Part shown: positions 10,518 to 20,961 of the stretch, one piece after another | Layout: every line of letters begins with the position of its first letter | Position numbering within the stretch: the stretch's first letter is position 1 | NCBI GenBank assembly: GCA_049315825.1 | Contig: JBMOJK010000001.1 | Span: 62,001-126,000, forward strand | Length of the DNA: 64,000 bases | Direction: 5' to 3' | Source: JBMOJK01 sp049315825 | GTDB lineage: Bacteria > Patescibacteriota > Gracilibacteria > BD1-5 > UBA2023 | The notes under the pieces: generated by a model | Databases searched by the model: none | Seen by the model: only the letters and a program-made list of their open reading frames with translations | What the model was told of the DNA's origin: nothing | Translations under genes and position numbers: made by a program

Positions 10518-11593
10518 TATTCTCCACCACTCGCTTGAGCGAGGAGTGCGCTCTGATCTGCGATCTGGAGTGCTTCGATGATGTGTCCGAGTTTTCCTTG
10601 CATGATGGCAGGGATATTGGAGAAGCTCTCATTGATGCGGTGGTCCGTGACGCGATCCTGTGGGAAATTGTACGTTCGGATCTTCTCAGATCGGTCTCCC
10701 GTTCCTACTTGGGCGAGACGAACGACTCCGAGTTCAGCATTGCGCTTTTCTTCTTCCATTGCATAAACGCGGGCTCGCATGATCTCGAGTGCTTTCATCT
10801 TGTTCTGGAGCTGTGAACGCTCATCCTGACACTCTACGACGATACCCGTTGGCATATGAACCATTCGGATTGCAGAGTTCGTCTTATTGACGTGCTGTCC
10901 TCCGGCTCCACTCGCTCGAGATACCGAGATTTCAAGGTCTTCATCGCGGATTTCAACGTCGATTGCCTCCACTTCTGGCATGACCGCAACTGTGATCGTA
11001 CTTGTATGCACTCGCCCCTTGTTTTCCGTAGCTGGGATGCGCTGTACACGGTGCGTTCCACCCTCGAATTTGAACTTCGAATATGCTCCAAATCCAGAAA
11101 CCTTGATCACCATTTCTTTGATCCCTCCGACATCTGCAGAGTTTTCGTCGAGAATCTCGATCTGGAATCCTTCCTGTTGTGCATAGATCATGTATGCATT
11201 GGCAAGCTCACGACCGAAGAGTGCCGCTTCATCACCTCCAACTCCGGCTCGAACTTCGAGGATGATATTCTTCTCGTCGTTCTTGTCCTTGGGAAGGAGT
11301 GCGAGCTTGAGCTCTTCTTCGAGTGCCGACACGCGAGCCTCACCCGTTGCAAGTTCTTCTTTTGCCATCGCGATCATGTCGGGATCTTTTTCGGTTGCAA
11401 GAAGATCCTTCGCATCAGCCATATTGGTCATAAGAGCCTTGTACTCAAGGTACAGTTCTACGGTTTTTTCGAGGGATTTTTTCTTCTGCATGACCTCTTT
11501 GAGTTTCTTTGGGTCAGCATAAATCGCACCGTCTTCAAGAGACTTTTCGAGTGCTTTATAATCGTCTACTAGGTGGTCGAGTTCGAACTTCAT
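10517..11593 (-). CDS. prfA: Peptide chain release factor 1
   Basis: Terminates translation at TAA and TAG. 358 residues, with the codon-reading tripeptide in RIPATENKGRVHTSTITV (PAT, the RF1-type PxT motif rather than the SPF of RF2) and the catalytic GGQ in SRASGAGGQHVNKTNSA. The frame is open to 11650, but MKFELDHLVDDYKALEKSLE at 11593 matches the usual RF1 length. In a TGA=Gly organism RF2 would be harmful and RF1 alone should serve; this gene fits that expectation. Confidence 0.95.
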   Translation of the reverse strand: MKFELDHLVDDYKALEKSLEDGAIYADPKKLKEVMQKKKSLEKTVELYLEYKALMTNMADAKDLLATEKDPDMIAMAKEELATGEARVSALEEELKLALLPKDKNDEKNIILEVRAGVGGDEAALFGRELANAYMIYAQQEGFQIEILDENSADVGGIKEMVIKVSGFGAYSKFKFEGGTHRVQRIPATENKGRVHTSTITVAVMPEVEAIDVEIRDEDLEISVSRASGAGGQHVNKTNSAIRMVHMPTGIVVECQDERSQLQNKMKALEIMRARVYAMEEEKRNAELGVVRLAQVGTGDRSEKIRTYNFPQDRVTDHRINESFSNIPAIMQGKLGHIIEALQIADQSALLAQASGGE

Positions 11594-11681
11594 ATTGAGA
11601 AATGCGCAGATTGTACGATGAGCTGATAAAAAGTCCAATTCTTTTGACAATAGAGGGATAATTGATACTCTCCAAAACGTT

Positions 11682-11765
11682 GCCCTGATGGCGGAATGGT
11701 AGACGCGGAGGACTCAAAATCCTCTTCCTTCGGGAGTGCGGGTTCAAGTCCCGCTTGGGGCACCA
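11682..11765 (+). tRNA. tRNA-Leu (anticodon CAA)
   Basis: 84 bases including an encoded CCA. Acceptor GCCCTGA pairs with TTGGGGC with two G-U pairs. The anticodon loop is CTCAAAA on stem GAGGA/TCCTC. The long variable arm TTCCTTCGGGAGT marks a type II tRNA. T-arm GCGGGTTCAAGTCCCGC. Confidence 0.95.
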
Positions 11766-11778
11766 TCTCAATTTACAA

Positions 11779-11812
11779 TATCCTCCTCCTCTTAATTTTG
11801 GGGGAGGATTTT
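11779..11812 (+). terminator. Terminator after tRNA-Leu
   Basis: ATCCTCC ... GGAGGAT followed by TTTTAT, 14 bases after the tRNA CCA. It precedes the haloperoxidase-like gene by only about 10 bases. Confidence 0.6.
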
Positions 11813-11822
11813 ATATAAAAAT

Positions 11823-14366
11823 ATGTCTAATAAGTATCGCATCATTACTGCCCTATTTATTTTGGGTCTCACGTATACGCACCTCACATCTGCAGCAGAT
11901 ACATGAAGCATTTGCAAAAATGATGAGGTTTTTATCCAGTTCAGCCAGGCTCCTCGTGGATTTATATGCCTCAGCAAAAGTGGAGCCCAATATCTTGAAG
12001 ACTATCTCATACCTAATTATCAACGCAGACTGAGTCAGGGCGAGGATATCAATCTAATACTTGGGGAAATCGAGGCCCATATTGACGTTCCAACAGACTG
12101 GACAAACGAGTACTCTGTTGAGAATATGATTGCCTCAGAGCGTATTGAGAGTGCTGCAAAGTACAAATGCCAGAACGAAAAACGCACTCCTGAAATCACT
12201 ATATGAAAAGAGCTTTTTGAAAATAATTCGATTCAGGCGAGTTGCTCTTTTCCTCAAGACAAAAGAAATCCAGTCACCTTTCTTGATATCTCGCTTTCAT
12301 GGAAAGACACAGAAGGAAACAGTCGATCTGTCATGGGAAGTGGGGAGAGCTTTTCGGGCGTTACTATTGATGCGCCTATTGCAGGCAAATATGCCGTAAG
12401 CTGCAATTATCGCCCAAGTTTCTGCAGAACCGCTCATGATTTCACAAAAGAAAAAAATGTAACGAGCGTTCCACCCCCTTATATCCCCCAGCAATCAATA
12501 GCACGACGTTGGAATGAAGTCATGCTCAATGCAATACGAAAGGACCGAGTTCGTCCTCCAGTGCAAGCAAGAAATTTATTTCATTTAAGCGCAGCACTCT
12601 ATGATATTTGGACACAGGCGCACCACGAAAACGCGCCGTATCTTTTTTGAAATTGAAAACCAAAGAGCTGCACACTGCCTGAAAAAATAAAAAACACTCA
12701 ACTCTCAAGCGAACAGCTCAATGAAGCTATGAGTTATGCTGCGTACCGAATTATAGAATCTCGATACAGGGAATCACCCGGATTCACACAGACTCTACAA
12801 GAAGCTCAGCAACTCATGAATAGACTCGGATATTCATGGAAAAAAACAGAATTCCGACTCACAAATACACCAATCATTGATCCTGCTGTATTCTGAAATG
12901 CGGTGGCAAGATGTTATTTGGCCTATGGAAAAACAGACGGTGCAAATGAAGAAGGAACTACTGAAATACTTGGGGAATTTGGCTCATATTCCAACAAATA
13001 CTATAAACCAGTAAACCCACCACTTGATCCTGAGAATTTCGGGAATCCGGATCTTGTTGATTGGAATCGTTGGCAACCTATTACCCTTGAAACCTTTATA
13101 GATCAAGGATGAAATCCAATACGAGGATGAGCGGCAACCTTTATTGGTGCCGAATGGGGCGGAGTGAAACCATTTTCACTTACACCAAAACAGGACACAA
13201 AGCATGTACGAGATGGGAATACCTATCACGCATACCTTGACCCTGGAATGTTCCCAGAAGCCACCGGCGCTACTGCAGAATTATATAAATGGAATTTTCT
13301 CTTGGTAGGACTGTGGTCGAGTCATCTCGATCCAAAAGATACAACCATGATGGATATATCACCTGCAACTCTCTGAAATGCACAAGAATTGCCAGCAGAT
13401 TTTTCTGGCATGACGCAATACTATGATCTCAAGCAGTGATGAGTAAAAACATACGGCAGAAAGATAAATCCAAAAACTGGAGAGCCATACAAGTCTAATT
13501 TTGTTCGTCGTGGGGACTATACCCGAGTTATCGCAGAAATGTGGGCAGATGGACCAACATCGGAAACCCCGCCTGGCCATTGGTTCAAAATCTTCAATGA
13601 AGTTTCTGACAAAATCGAACAGAAGAGATTTGAATGACAAGGCCCTGTTTTGGGAAATCTCGAATGGGATATAAAGGGATATTTCCTGCTTGGATGAGCG
13701 ATGCACGACGCAGCGATAGCGGCCTGGTGAATTAAATGAGCATATGATGGCATTCGTCCAATTTCAGCAATTCGTGCAATGGCTGCAAAAGGACAATCGA
13801 GCGATCCAGATCAGCCATCCTACAATCCACAATGACTTCCTCTGGTGCCAGGTTATGTAGAAATCATTTGAAAAAATGACCCACTTGCAGGTAAAAATGG
13901 GATATACGTCGGGAAGATTAAAATGCGTGCTTGGAAGTGACCAAAACACATCTATGACCCCGCGATTGATACAGCTGGATCAGATTGGATTCTAGCAGAA
14001 AAATGGTGGCCCTATCAGAGACCAAGCTTTGTCACTCCGCCATTTGCTGGATACGTATCTGGTCACTCAACGTTTTCACGAGCGGCTGCTGAAATGCTCA
14101 CTAGACTTACTGGGGATGAATACTTTCCGGGTGGACTCTTTGAATTCAGTGCAAAAGCACATAATTATCTCGTATTTGAACAAGGACCAGCATCCGATGT
14201 AACACTTCAGTGGGCAACGTATCGAGATGCGGCAAACGAATCAGCCCTCTCTCGTATTTGGTGAGGGATTCACCCACCAATGGATGATATTACCGGACGA
14301 AAAATTGGTGAAAAAATCGGAAATCAGGCATTTGAATACGGAAAAAAGTATTTCCATATTCGATAG
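11823..14366 (+). CDS. Secreted vanadium-dependent haloperoxidase-like protein (PAP2 fold)
   Basis: 847 residues, 18 in-frame TGA codons by my count, ending at TAG. N-terminal signal peptide (RIITALFILGLTYTHLTSAA). The C-terminal half carries all three vanadate/phosphate-binding motifs of the vanadium haloperoxidase/PAP2 superfamily: KGAYDGIRP (K-x6-RP), YVSGHST, and SRIWGGIHPPMD (SR-x5-H-x3-D). It also has the subfamily signatures AEMWADGP and TPPGHW. Several glycines in these motifs are TGA codons (14262-14264 is in SRIWGG). Relatives either oxidise halides with peroxide or act as phosphatases; which applies here cannot be told. The N-terminal 300 residues are unassigned and contain paired cysteines. 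It sits alone between two tRNA genes, which suggests acquired DNA. Confidence 0.85.
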
Positions 14367-14373
14367 CAGTATT

Positions 14374-14403
14374 ATAAAACCGCACATTTGTGCGGTTTTA
14401 TAA
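14374..14403 (+). terminator. Terminator after the haloperoxidase-like gene
   Basis: AAAACCGCACA-TT-TGTGCGGTTTTA, 8 bases after the stop. Confidence 0.8.
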
Positions 14404-14447
14404 TAAAAAATTTTCAAAATCATGAATCCCGCTAAAATCCCCTGCAC

Positions 14448-14538
14448 GGAGAGATGGCAGAGTGGTTGAACGCACTAGTCTCGAAAACTGGCATACCAGT
14501 CTCTGGTATCGAGGGTTCGAATCCCTCTCTCTCCGCCA
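14448..14538 (+). tRNA. tRNA-Ser (anticodon CGA)
   Basis: 91 bases including the encoded CCA. GGAGAGA pairs with TCTCTCC; discriminator G. Anticodon loop CTCGAAA on stem CTAGT/ACTGG. Long type II variable arm. T-arm GAGGGTTCGAATCCCTC. Its 3' end is repeated twice downstream. Confidence 0.96.
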
Positions 14539-14880
14539 TAATTGTTCACAAATCATGATTGGGATTCGAACGTGAGGCTTTTCCGAAGCTCGTAGAGCGC
14601 AGGAGAAAGAAAGCCAACAACTTGGCTTTCGGCCGAGCGCGTCCCGAAGGGAAGAATCCCTCTCTCTCCGCCATAATTGTTCACAAATCATAATTGAGAT
14701 TCGAACCGAGGGTAAAACGCGCATGCGTTTTAAGAGTCCAACAACTTGGACTCTGGCCCGAGGCGTCCGCAGCGAAGCGGAGGAAGAATCCCTCTCTCTC
14801 CGCCAAAATGAATCATCGAAATAAGAAAGGCTCCGAATGGGGTCTTTCTTTTGTTGAGAATTCTAGGAATCGAACCCGAC
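14519..14880 (+). repeat. Array of tRNA-Ser 3'-end repeats with inverted T-arm copies and hairpins
   Basis: The last 20 bases of tRNA-Ser (GAATCCCTCTCTCTCCGCCA) start at 14519 (in the tRNA), 14654 and 14786. After each comes a short AT-rich spacer (TAATTGTTCACAAATCAT in the first two) and then an inverted copy of the T-arm core: GGGATTCGAAC at 14561, GAGATTCGAAC at 14696, GGAATCGAACC at 14866. Between units lie three hairpins. The central one keeps its loop while its stem changes on both sides (GAAAGCCAA/TTGGCTTTC at 14609-14630; AGAGTCCAA/TTGGACTCT at 14733-14754). It is followed by a near-constant linker (GGCCGAGCGCGTC; GGCCCGAGGCGTC). No protein is encoded here. Confidence 0.85.
14823..14852 (+). 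terminator. Terminator-like hairpin ending the tRNA-Ser array
   Basis: AGAAAGGCTCC-GAAT-GGGGTCTTTCT then TT. It replaces the AT-rich spacer after the third tRNA 3'-end copy. Confidence 0.6.
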
Positions 14881-14915
14881 CCACCCCAATTGTCAACCGA
14901 TTTCCCTACTTCACC

Positions 14916-14943
14916 TTGAGTCCCAAAAGAGCTAGGATATACT
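14916..14943 (+). promoter_or_regulatory. Promoter of the structured RNA
   Basis: TTGAGT (14916-14921), 16 bases, TATACT (14938-14943). Confidence 0.55.
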
Positions 14944-14949
14944 CTCTCA

Positions 14950-15160
14950 AGCTGCCGCTCAAGTGCATCTGTCTCGCGTATTTTTCTCTACAATTCTACG
15001 CACTTCATGGGTTTGTACGCTGGATACGGTCACCGTACCGGCCACGACACCCGTAGGGAAAAGTTGATCCGTTCAACCTACCCACTTCCTGCACACAGGG
15101 AACAAATGGAGATATCAACGGTTCGGCGGGATCCAGTAAATTCGTTTACTGGATTTTTTT
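14950..15160 (+). ncRNA. Structured non-coding RNA of unknown family, about 210 nt
   Basis: Bounded by a promoter and a strong terminator, with no convincing reading frame. Hairpins can be drawn by eye: AAGTGC...GCGTA with TACGC-ACTT (14971-15006); GGGT enclosing GCTGG-A-TACGG-TCA-CCGTA-CCGGC and closing with ACCC (15009-15053); GTAGG with an inner GTTGA/TCAAC and CCTAC (15054-15082); TTCC...GGAA (15087-15103). It does not show the conserved loops of SRP RNA, tmRNA or RNase P (the last is at 53.9-54.3 kb). A 6S-type RNA is possible but not supported by any motif I can point to. Confidence 0.5.
15131..15160 (+). terminator. Terminator of the structured RNA
   Basis: ATCCAGTAAA-TTCG-TTTACTGGAT followed by seven T. 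Confidence 0.85.
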
Positions 15161-15171
15161 ATGCCCGTTTT

Positions 15172-15200
15172 TTGCCTTCAAATAGATATTTTGTTATAAT
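15172..15200 (+). promoter_or_regulatory. Promoter of the 1,422-residue gene
   Basis: TTGCCT, 17 bases, TATAAT (15195-15200), 26 bases before the ATG. Confidence 0.55.
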
Positions 15201-15226
15201 CAAAACAGTATTTTTCTACAAGCAAT

Positions 15227-18200
15227 ATGTCAGACAGACAAAACAATTCAGAACATGGTGTCAATGTTGGTGCTGCGGAAGAGGCGATTTCTCACGCCGA
15301 AGCACTTCCAACGGTAATTAAAGATTTTGTAGCACACAAGATACGATACTCTAAAACATGAGTTGAATTTTATATCGCACTTGTAAACACAAGAGGAGAC
15401 AACACGAAACTTCGTAGTCATCTCTATGCTGAAATTACAAAATTCATTCAAGATCGAAAAGTTTTTCCTGAATACAAAAAGATTGCTGATAGTAAAGATT
15501 TTTTGGATTTTTTAAACAAACACGAAAATCTTATCAACACAATACGAGATCGTGCTTTGTTTGAATGAAGAAAGATTGCTCAAATCCATAAAACCGTTAT
15601 CCGGGAAATAGACAATCGTTATCAGATATCCGACCCAAAACACCGAGAACAGCTTACAAAACTCATCCAAGGACAAGCCTTGGAAAAACTACAAGAACGC
15701 ATCAAGCAAGGAAACTTTGATGACTTAGTTACTTCTGTGCTTGGAGAACAGATCATAAAAGCTACAAATCAGAAAACGATAGAGCTCACAACCGTGCAAA
15801 ATCCTCTCTATGAGAAGGTAGCCCATCTACTGAATACAAAAGAGAGGAATGATCTCGAAAAAGCACTAAGAACTGGCACTTGTGCTGAAGAAAATCTTCG
15901 TCCATTGCTTGAAAAGCTAAATCCAGCTGAATGCCGAACTCTGCTTTACACCCTTAAAGCCACCATCTCTCTCGATCTTCTTGTACTGTCTTGAGTCATG
16001 CGAGAGGATACAGCGCGTTCTATGGCTCGAAAGGATCTTCTTTCGTATCAATTTCTTCCTGCAGAACAAGGCGATAAAGAACTGCTCACATTGATCGAAA
16101 AAGCTATTGATGACCTAGTTCCCAATCTGGATCTTTCAGAATATCGAATCTCAACTGAATCCATTGATTCACATACAATAGATACCTTTGTAAAAACACC
16201 GAAATTCTCTGAGCTCATTGGATATCAGCTCAGCTTACTTGTTAATGAATTCAATAAATCTCGCAGCAGTCCAAATGTCTCCACAAAGACCACTGCACGA
16301 GAGCTGACTGAGAATATACTACCAAAAAGCATCGGAATTCACTCAGAATTCATCACCTATCTCGCTGAAAGCGTACAACAAAACAAGCCTGCGTATATCA
16401 TCCAAAAGGTGCTTTGATCAGATAATCAGCAGCACACTGTATATCTGAGAGTTGAAAACTGGGATGACTCCAATAAAAGCGTTGATGTATATCGTCTTTG
16501 AGCGAACAACAAGATGCTCTCATCCGAGAGCAAAGGCAATAAAGATACTGTACGCTACACCGAATTCGCCGCTGAACTTGAGAATAGCAGTCATCTCACA
16601 TTTCTCAATAAAGAAGCCTTTGACTGACGCCTCGAAGGAGTTTCTAAGGTATCTGAAGAGTCTAAACCTACTCACCTTGAAACCATTTTTAAGGCTCTAG
16701 ACACAAAAGCTCCAGTAGTTACTCCAGCTAAATCTGATCCCACAAGAGGTTGAGATGCTCTTAATGAAAATATTAAGGATCCAGCCAGCCCCACCAAGAC
16801 ACCCGAACCAGTTACCGCAACAGGAGGTGGTGCAGGTGGAAATGTGCCACCAGTCTCGCCATCTACAACTACTCCTGACGAACCCGAACAACCTAGAAAT
16901 CCTGAACAATCAGAGAATTCAGATAATGAGGATGAATCCTTAAACGCGCTTTCTGCAAATCTAAGCCTTGAGCAGTTACTTGCCAAGATCAATGAAATCG
17001 ATCCAGATGGCGCAGAGCATGGGCTCAAAGTGGGAACAACCCTCATGACGAATGACCCAGGAACTGGAACGACCGACTTTGGAATTTTGCACATCAAGGA
17101 AATCCGAGAGCCACAGGGTAATACCCCTGGACTCATCATTCTTCACGATGGACTCGGCGAGGAGATTGATATGAGCTTCAACGCTTTTTACCTTGCCTTT
17201 AAGGGAAAGGTAGCAACCAAGAATGCCGTTGCAAAACGTATTACACCCATTGCAGATGCAAGTGGATTTTTGAGCGCGATCAAATCGCAACATCCAGACA
17301 AGTGAACATTTAGTGAGGTTGAATTCGACCAAGAAACACACAGATTTATTGAAAAAAGCCGTGCAGAAGAGAAAAACTACAAAGGAACCAGATTTTTTAT
17401 AAACGATGGCTACGCGGTCGAGATCATTTCTCACAACGGACCAAATGTAACCATCAATTTCTACACCGATGTAAAGAGCAATGACAAAAAAACGAAATTT
17501 GAAGGAGATCTTGTGCTTGACCAGAAAGAAATCAGCTACGAAGCACTCGCAACACTCTTTCTTCGATACAATCTCACACCATCCAGATACCACCGCGATG
17601 GAGAATTGCCAATCAAGCCGATTGAGACACAGTCGGTAGATCAATCCAAAACAACACCCGGACACGTTAAACACTGGTTCTGAAAACTCAGTATCAACGA
17701 TGTTTTACACGGGGGAAAACATTTTGTAGACTTCCTCAAAGAAAAAATCGCCCACGGAAGCCACCTTCAAGAAGCCCGTGTTATGCTTATGCTTGGACGT
17801 GGAATTGGGCTCGACAAGAAAAATAGTGACTGGTTCTTTGACCTCAAGGCAAAGGTTGAGAACAATGAGAAAAAGCTCGTAGAAGAACGTCTTGAAGAAC
17901 TCGGAAAGATGGGCGGACCAGATCGCCAAAAGAGTGTATACGACTCACTCATGAATAATGGCTCTCATGACTATGAACACTGGGCAAGTGTGTTCTCTAT
18001 GCTCGAGAAGCACGGAACGCTTTATGTTGGAGCAGACCTACGAAAGCTTGAATGAAGTTACATTTTCTTCAAGCGTGTAGCAGGTCTCCCACTTGGGGTT
18101 GATGTTGCACACAGCCCAATATACAAAGAAATGCGTGCAAAACTCGAAAAAGCTCAAGAGCCCGTAACAGAAGAAGGAATTATCCGCGAATATATGAAGG

Positions 18201-19495
18201 CAGCTGCTGCAGGTGGAAAATTCAACTCGCTCATGTGGATCTTGGCACGTGGAAAATGGGCCGAAGGAATCAGAAATGAACAGGAAAGTGGGAAAAAAGA
18301 AGGTGACGGATTCATGACTATGGATCGTCGAGTCGACAATGCAATGAGTAAATTCCGCGAGAATGAATACAGTAAGGGTATTGGAGCAGCACTTTCTATT
18401 TCTGATAAACCAGGATCAGCAGCACGCAAGCATACACCATGGGTTGTGCTTGCAATTAGCCGAAAACCTGAACGATTTCATCAAGACATTCTTCAGAAAT
18501 TTGCAGGATACTATGATGAATGACGCACTCACTCCCCTGCGCTCATGTTTCTTAAAGATCCAGCATCTCAGGAAATGTTCCGTCAGACAATCATGGCGCT
18601 CTGTGAAGTAAACGATCTTCGTAACGGAATAACTCGTGCCAATCGTAATAATGCGAGCAATAGAGGAAAGGAGAGTATGGTAGAAGATTTTGAAGCAGTT
18701 TTAAAAAAGGTAAACAGCAGGGAAACTTTCAGTAAGTGAGGCGACAATGAAAGCTTTGTGTCTATCGAAGCATTCTGGAAAAAATATGGAGAAACACTCC
18801 AGCCACAACTTACTCATTCAACAAGAGATCCTGTTGCTATTTATGAATCTGCAAATAATGCTGTATTTGCGGCGTATAATAGTAAGGTCAATAACGAACT
18901 CTGAAATACAAACTTCAGTAATATTGAGATGGATCTTGGAACTTATCTTCTCAATGATGCTACCGGAGCAAGTATTGTCTATTCCAAAACCGACAAAGTA
19001 CTTGGAAAAATCAAAGTAAATCCAAACGGTATAAGCCTCCATCAAGGCGACAAACTCTCTGAGTTATTCTTTGGTCACTTCATCGAGACGGTAAAGGACA
19101 TTAAAAAGATACAAAGCACTCCTGCCGAAGCTGCGCTTGTAGGAAAAGAGACTGCTCAATATACACTCGAGAAACAGTTCGCACTCTATTCAAAATTACA
19201 TGAGGAATTCTATAAGTTTGCAATCCGTGAAACCGGACAGAACCACGAAAAATTCTGGGACGGCGAACCAGGAAAATCGTATTCCCCACCTTTTGCAGTG
19301 ATGCATGACCTTGGATTTAACTCACAAGGGGTAAAATGAAGTGTTTATGATCTATGAAAGCTCAAAACACTGGAGTACAAGAATCAGGTCAAAAAAGACT
19401 TCGAAAAATTCCTAAGCATCAAGCATACTGACACCTCAAGTGAGCTCATTGAAAAAGTAAGAGCGGACACGAGCAAAAATAGCACAAGCCACTAA
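15227..19495 (+). CDS. Giant hypothetical protein (1,422 aa)
   Basis: Function not recognised. The frame is continuous only if TGA is Gly: 15 in-frame TGA codons (for example 15993, 16415, 17303, 18053, 18521, 18737), ending at TAA. There is no signal peptide or clear membrane segment. Residues 1-490 are charged and helical. A Pro/Thr/Gly linker follows at about 520-575 (PVTATGGGAGGNVPPVSP, then an acidic run). Then come a beta-rich segment with VGTTLMTNDPGTGTTDFGIL and a long helical part with WASVFSMLEKHGTLYVGADL and LMWILARGKWAEGIRNEQ. Its own promoter precedes it. Its TAA overlaps the stop of the convergent DUF167 gene. In size, TGA richness and helical make-up it resembles the 29-33 kb giants, but I see no clear shared motif. 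Confidence 0.75.
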
Positions 19496-19770
19496 GTAGC
19501 ACCCGTAATCCTCACTAATTTCACCCTATCACCCGCCCCAGAGAGTATCTCGATGGAGGCGGGTTTTAGTTTGTAGTGATCCGCAAGGAATCTCACAAGT
19601 TCCGCGTTTGCCCTACCACTTTCGGGGATGGCCTTGAGACGAATCTTGATCGTACCATCGTCCATGATCGACAAAAACCCTGTCTTCGGCTGCCTTGGAA
19701 CTGCTTTGATGCGAAGATAGAGCGGAGTATTCGGGACAATTTTTGGGAACGGATCTTGGATTTGGGACAT
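19492..19770 (-). CDS. DUF167 (YggU) family protein
   Basis: 92 residues with the family pattern LYLRIKAVPRQPKTGFLSI, GTIKIRLKAIPESGRANAEL and LKPASIEILSGAGDRVKLVR. A small basic alpha/beta protein of unknown activity, widespread in bacteria. Its stop (TAG) overlaps the stop of the giant gene tail to tail by two bases, and its start overlaps the promoter of the following glycosyltransferase gene on the other strand. Confidence 0.88.
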   Translation of the reverse strand: MSQIQDPFPKIVPNTPLYLRIKAVPRQPKTGFLSIMDDGTIKIRLKAIPESGRANAELVRFLADHYKLKPASIEILSGAGDRVKLVRITGAT

Positions 19771-19783
19771 TTGGGCCTATACT
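19756..19783 (+). promoter_or_regulatory. Promoter of the glycosyltransferase gene
   Basis: TTGGAT, 16 bases, TATACT, 27 bases before the ATG at 19811. Confidence 0.45.
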
Positions 19784-19810
19784 GTGCGCATCATAGGCAA
19801 AATTCACAAA

Positions 19811-20947
19811 ATGGCACGCATAGGAATCGACGCACGCATGTTCGGAAGTACATTCACTGGGATCGGCAAATACGTCGAACGGCTTTTGGAATGACTCGCA
19901 ATGGTCGATACGACCGATACTTTTGTGATCTTCACGGATCAGGCACACGCGAACAAAATACAAAAACTCTCTGCAAAATTCGAGGTCATTCCAGTGAATA
20001 TTAAACACTACTCATTCGCAGAACAATTTGTATTTCCATTTGTGCTGCGGAAAGCAAAACTTGATCTCGTACATTTCCCACATTTCAATGCACCTATTTT
20101 TTCTCGCATTCCAGCGGTAGTTACGATTCATGATCTCATCCTTTCGTTCTATCCAGGACGATCGATCGGATCAAGCCTCAAGCGACGAGCCTACGAGTTC
20201 ACACTCCGCTCGATCACAAAGCGCGCACAAAAGATCATCACAGTCAGCAACTATACCAAGAAGGACCTCACCACACTTCTTGATCTGAGCGAAGACAATA
20301 TCGAAGCCGTGCATCTTGGAGTTGATCCAGCATTCTATGATCGTACAAGCGATGAATCCATCGAAAATGTTCGCAAGAAATTCAACATCACTGGTGAATA
20401 CCTCATGACCCTCGGACTGCATCGCGAACACAAGAATCTCCCCCGCCTTGTTCGTGCATTTGCTCGTGTGGTTGCGATGGGATATGAAGGACAACTCGTG
20501 CTCGTAGGAAAGGAAGACATGCGATCACATGAAGTACGCGATAGCATCATCTCGCTCGGGCTTCGCAACAAAGTGATCCTAACTGGATTTGTGGATGATG
20601 CGGATATTGCCCCGCTTTTACAGAGGGCCTCACTCTATATCATGCCCTCTCTGTACGAAGGATTTGGACTTCCAATCCTCGAGGCCATGGCTGGTCAAGT
20701 GCCCGTTGCGGTCGCAAAGGCTACATCACTCCCTGAAGTAGCAGGTGAGGCGGCAGAATATTTTCATCCACTTCGTGAAGATGAAATAGCAGAAACACTC
20801 TACCGCATAGCAAGTGACAAAAAACTCCAAGCAGATCTTATCGCACGATGACTCGATCGAGCTCAGGAGTTTACCTGGGAGAAAATGGTAGCTCGGACTT
20901 TTGTCATCTATCAAGAAACGCTCCAAGATACAAAAAAACAGGGCTAG
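19811..20947 (+). CDS. Glycosyltransferase family 4 (GT-B)
   Basis: 378 residues with two in-frame TGA codons, ending at TAG inside the terminator stem. N-terminal acceptor domain starts RIGIDARMFGSTFTGIGKY. The C-terminal nucleotide-sugar domain has YLMTLGLHREHKNLPRLVRA and the family E-x7-E element MPSLYEGFGLPILEAMA, then TSLPEVAGEAAEYF. Predicted to transfer a sugar to an envelope glycan or glycolipid; donor and acceptor unknown. The start at 19811 is preferred over 19901 because the extra 30 residues are the normal Rossmann strand and glycine loop. Confidence 0.88.
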
Positions 20948-20961
20948 GCCCTGTTTTTTTA
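20932..20961. terminator. Bidirectional terminator between the glycosyltransferase and oxidoreductase genes
   Basis: AAAAAAACAGGGC-TAG-GCCCTGTTTTTTT. The TAG loop is the stop codon of the glycosyltransferase gene. Confidence 0.8.

Noticed and set aside
14600..14770. Integron attC-like sites (GTCCAAC...GTTGGAC-like arms)
   Set aside because: The spacing of arms is wrong, only one of two copies fits the core consensus, and there is no integrase or cassette ORF nearby.
14855..14890. Antisense or degenerate tRNA suggested by GGAATCGAACCCG
   Set aside because: No cloverleaf can be drawn; it fits better as the third inverted T-arm copy of the repeat array.
15680..15994. Separate short genes at 15680, 15998, 16844, 17783, 18131 and 18929
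   Set aside because: All share one frame and are separated only by TGA, so they are segments of the single 1,422-residue gene.
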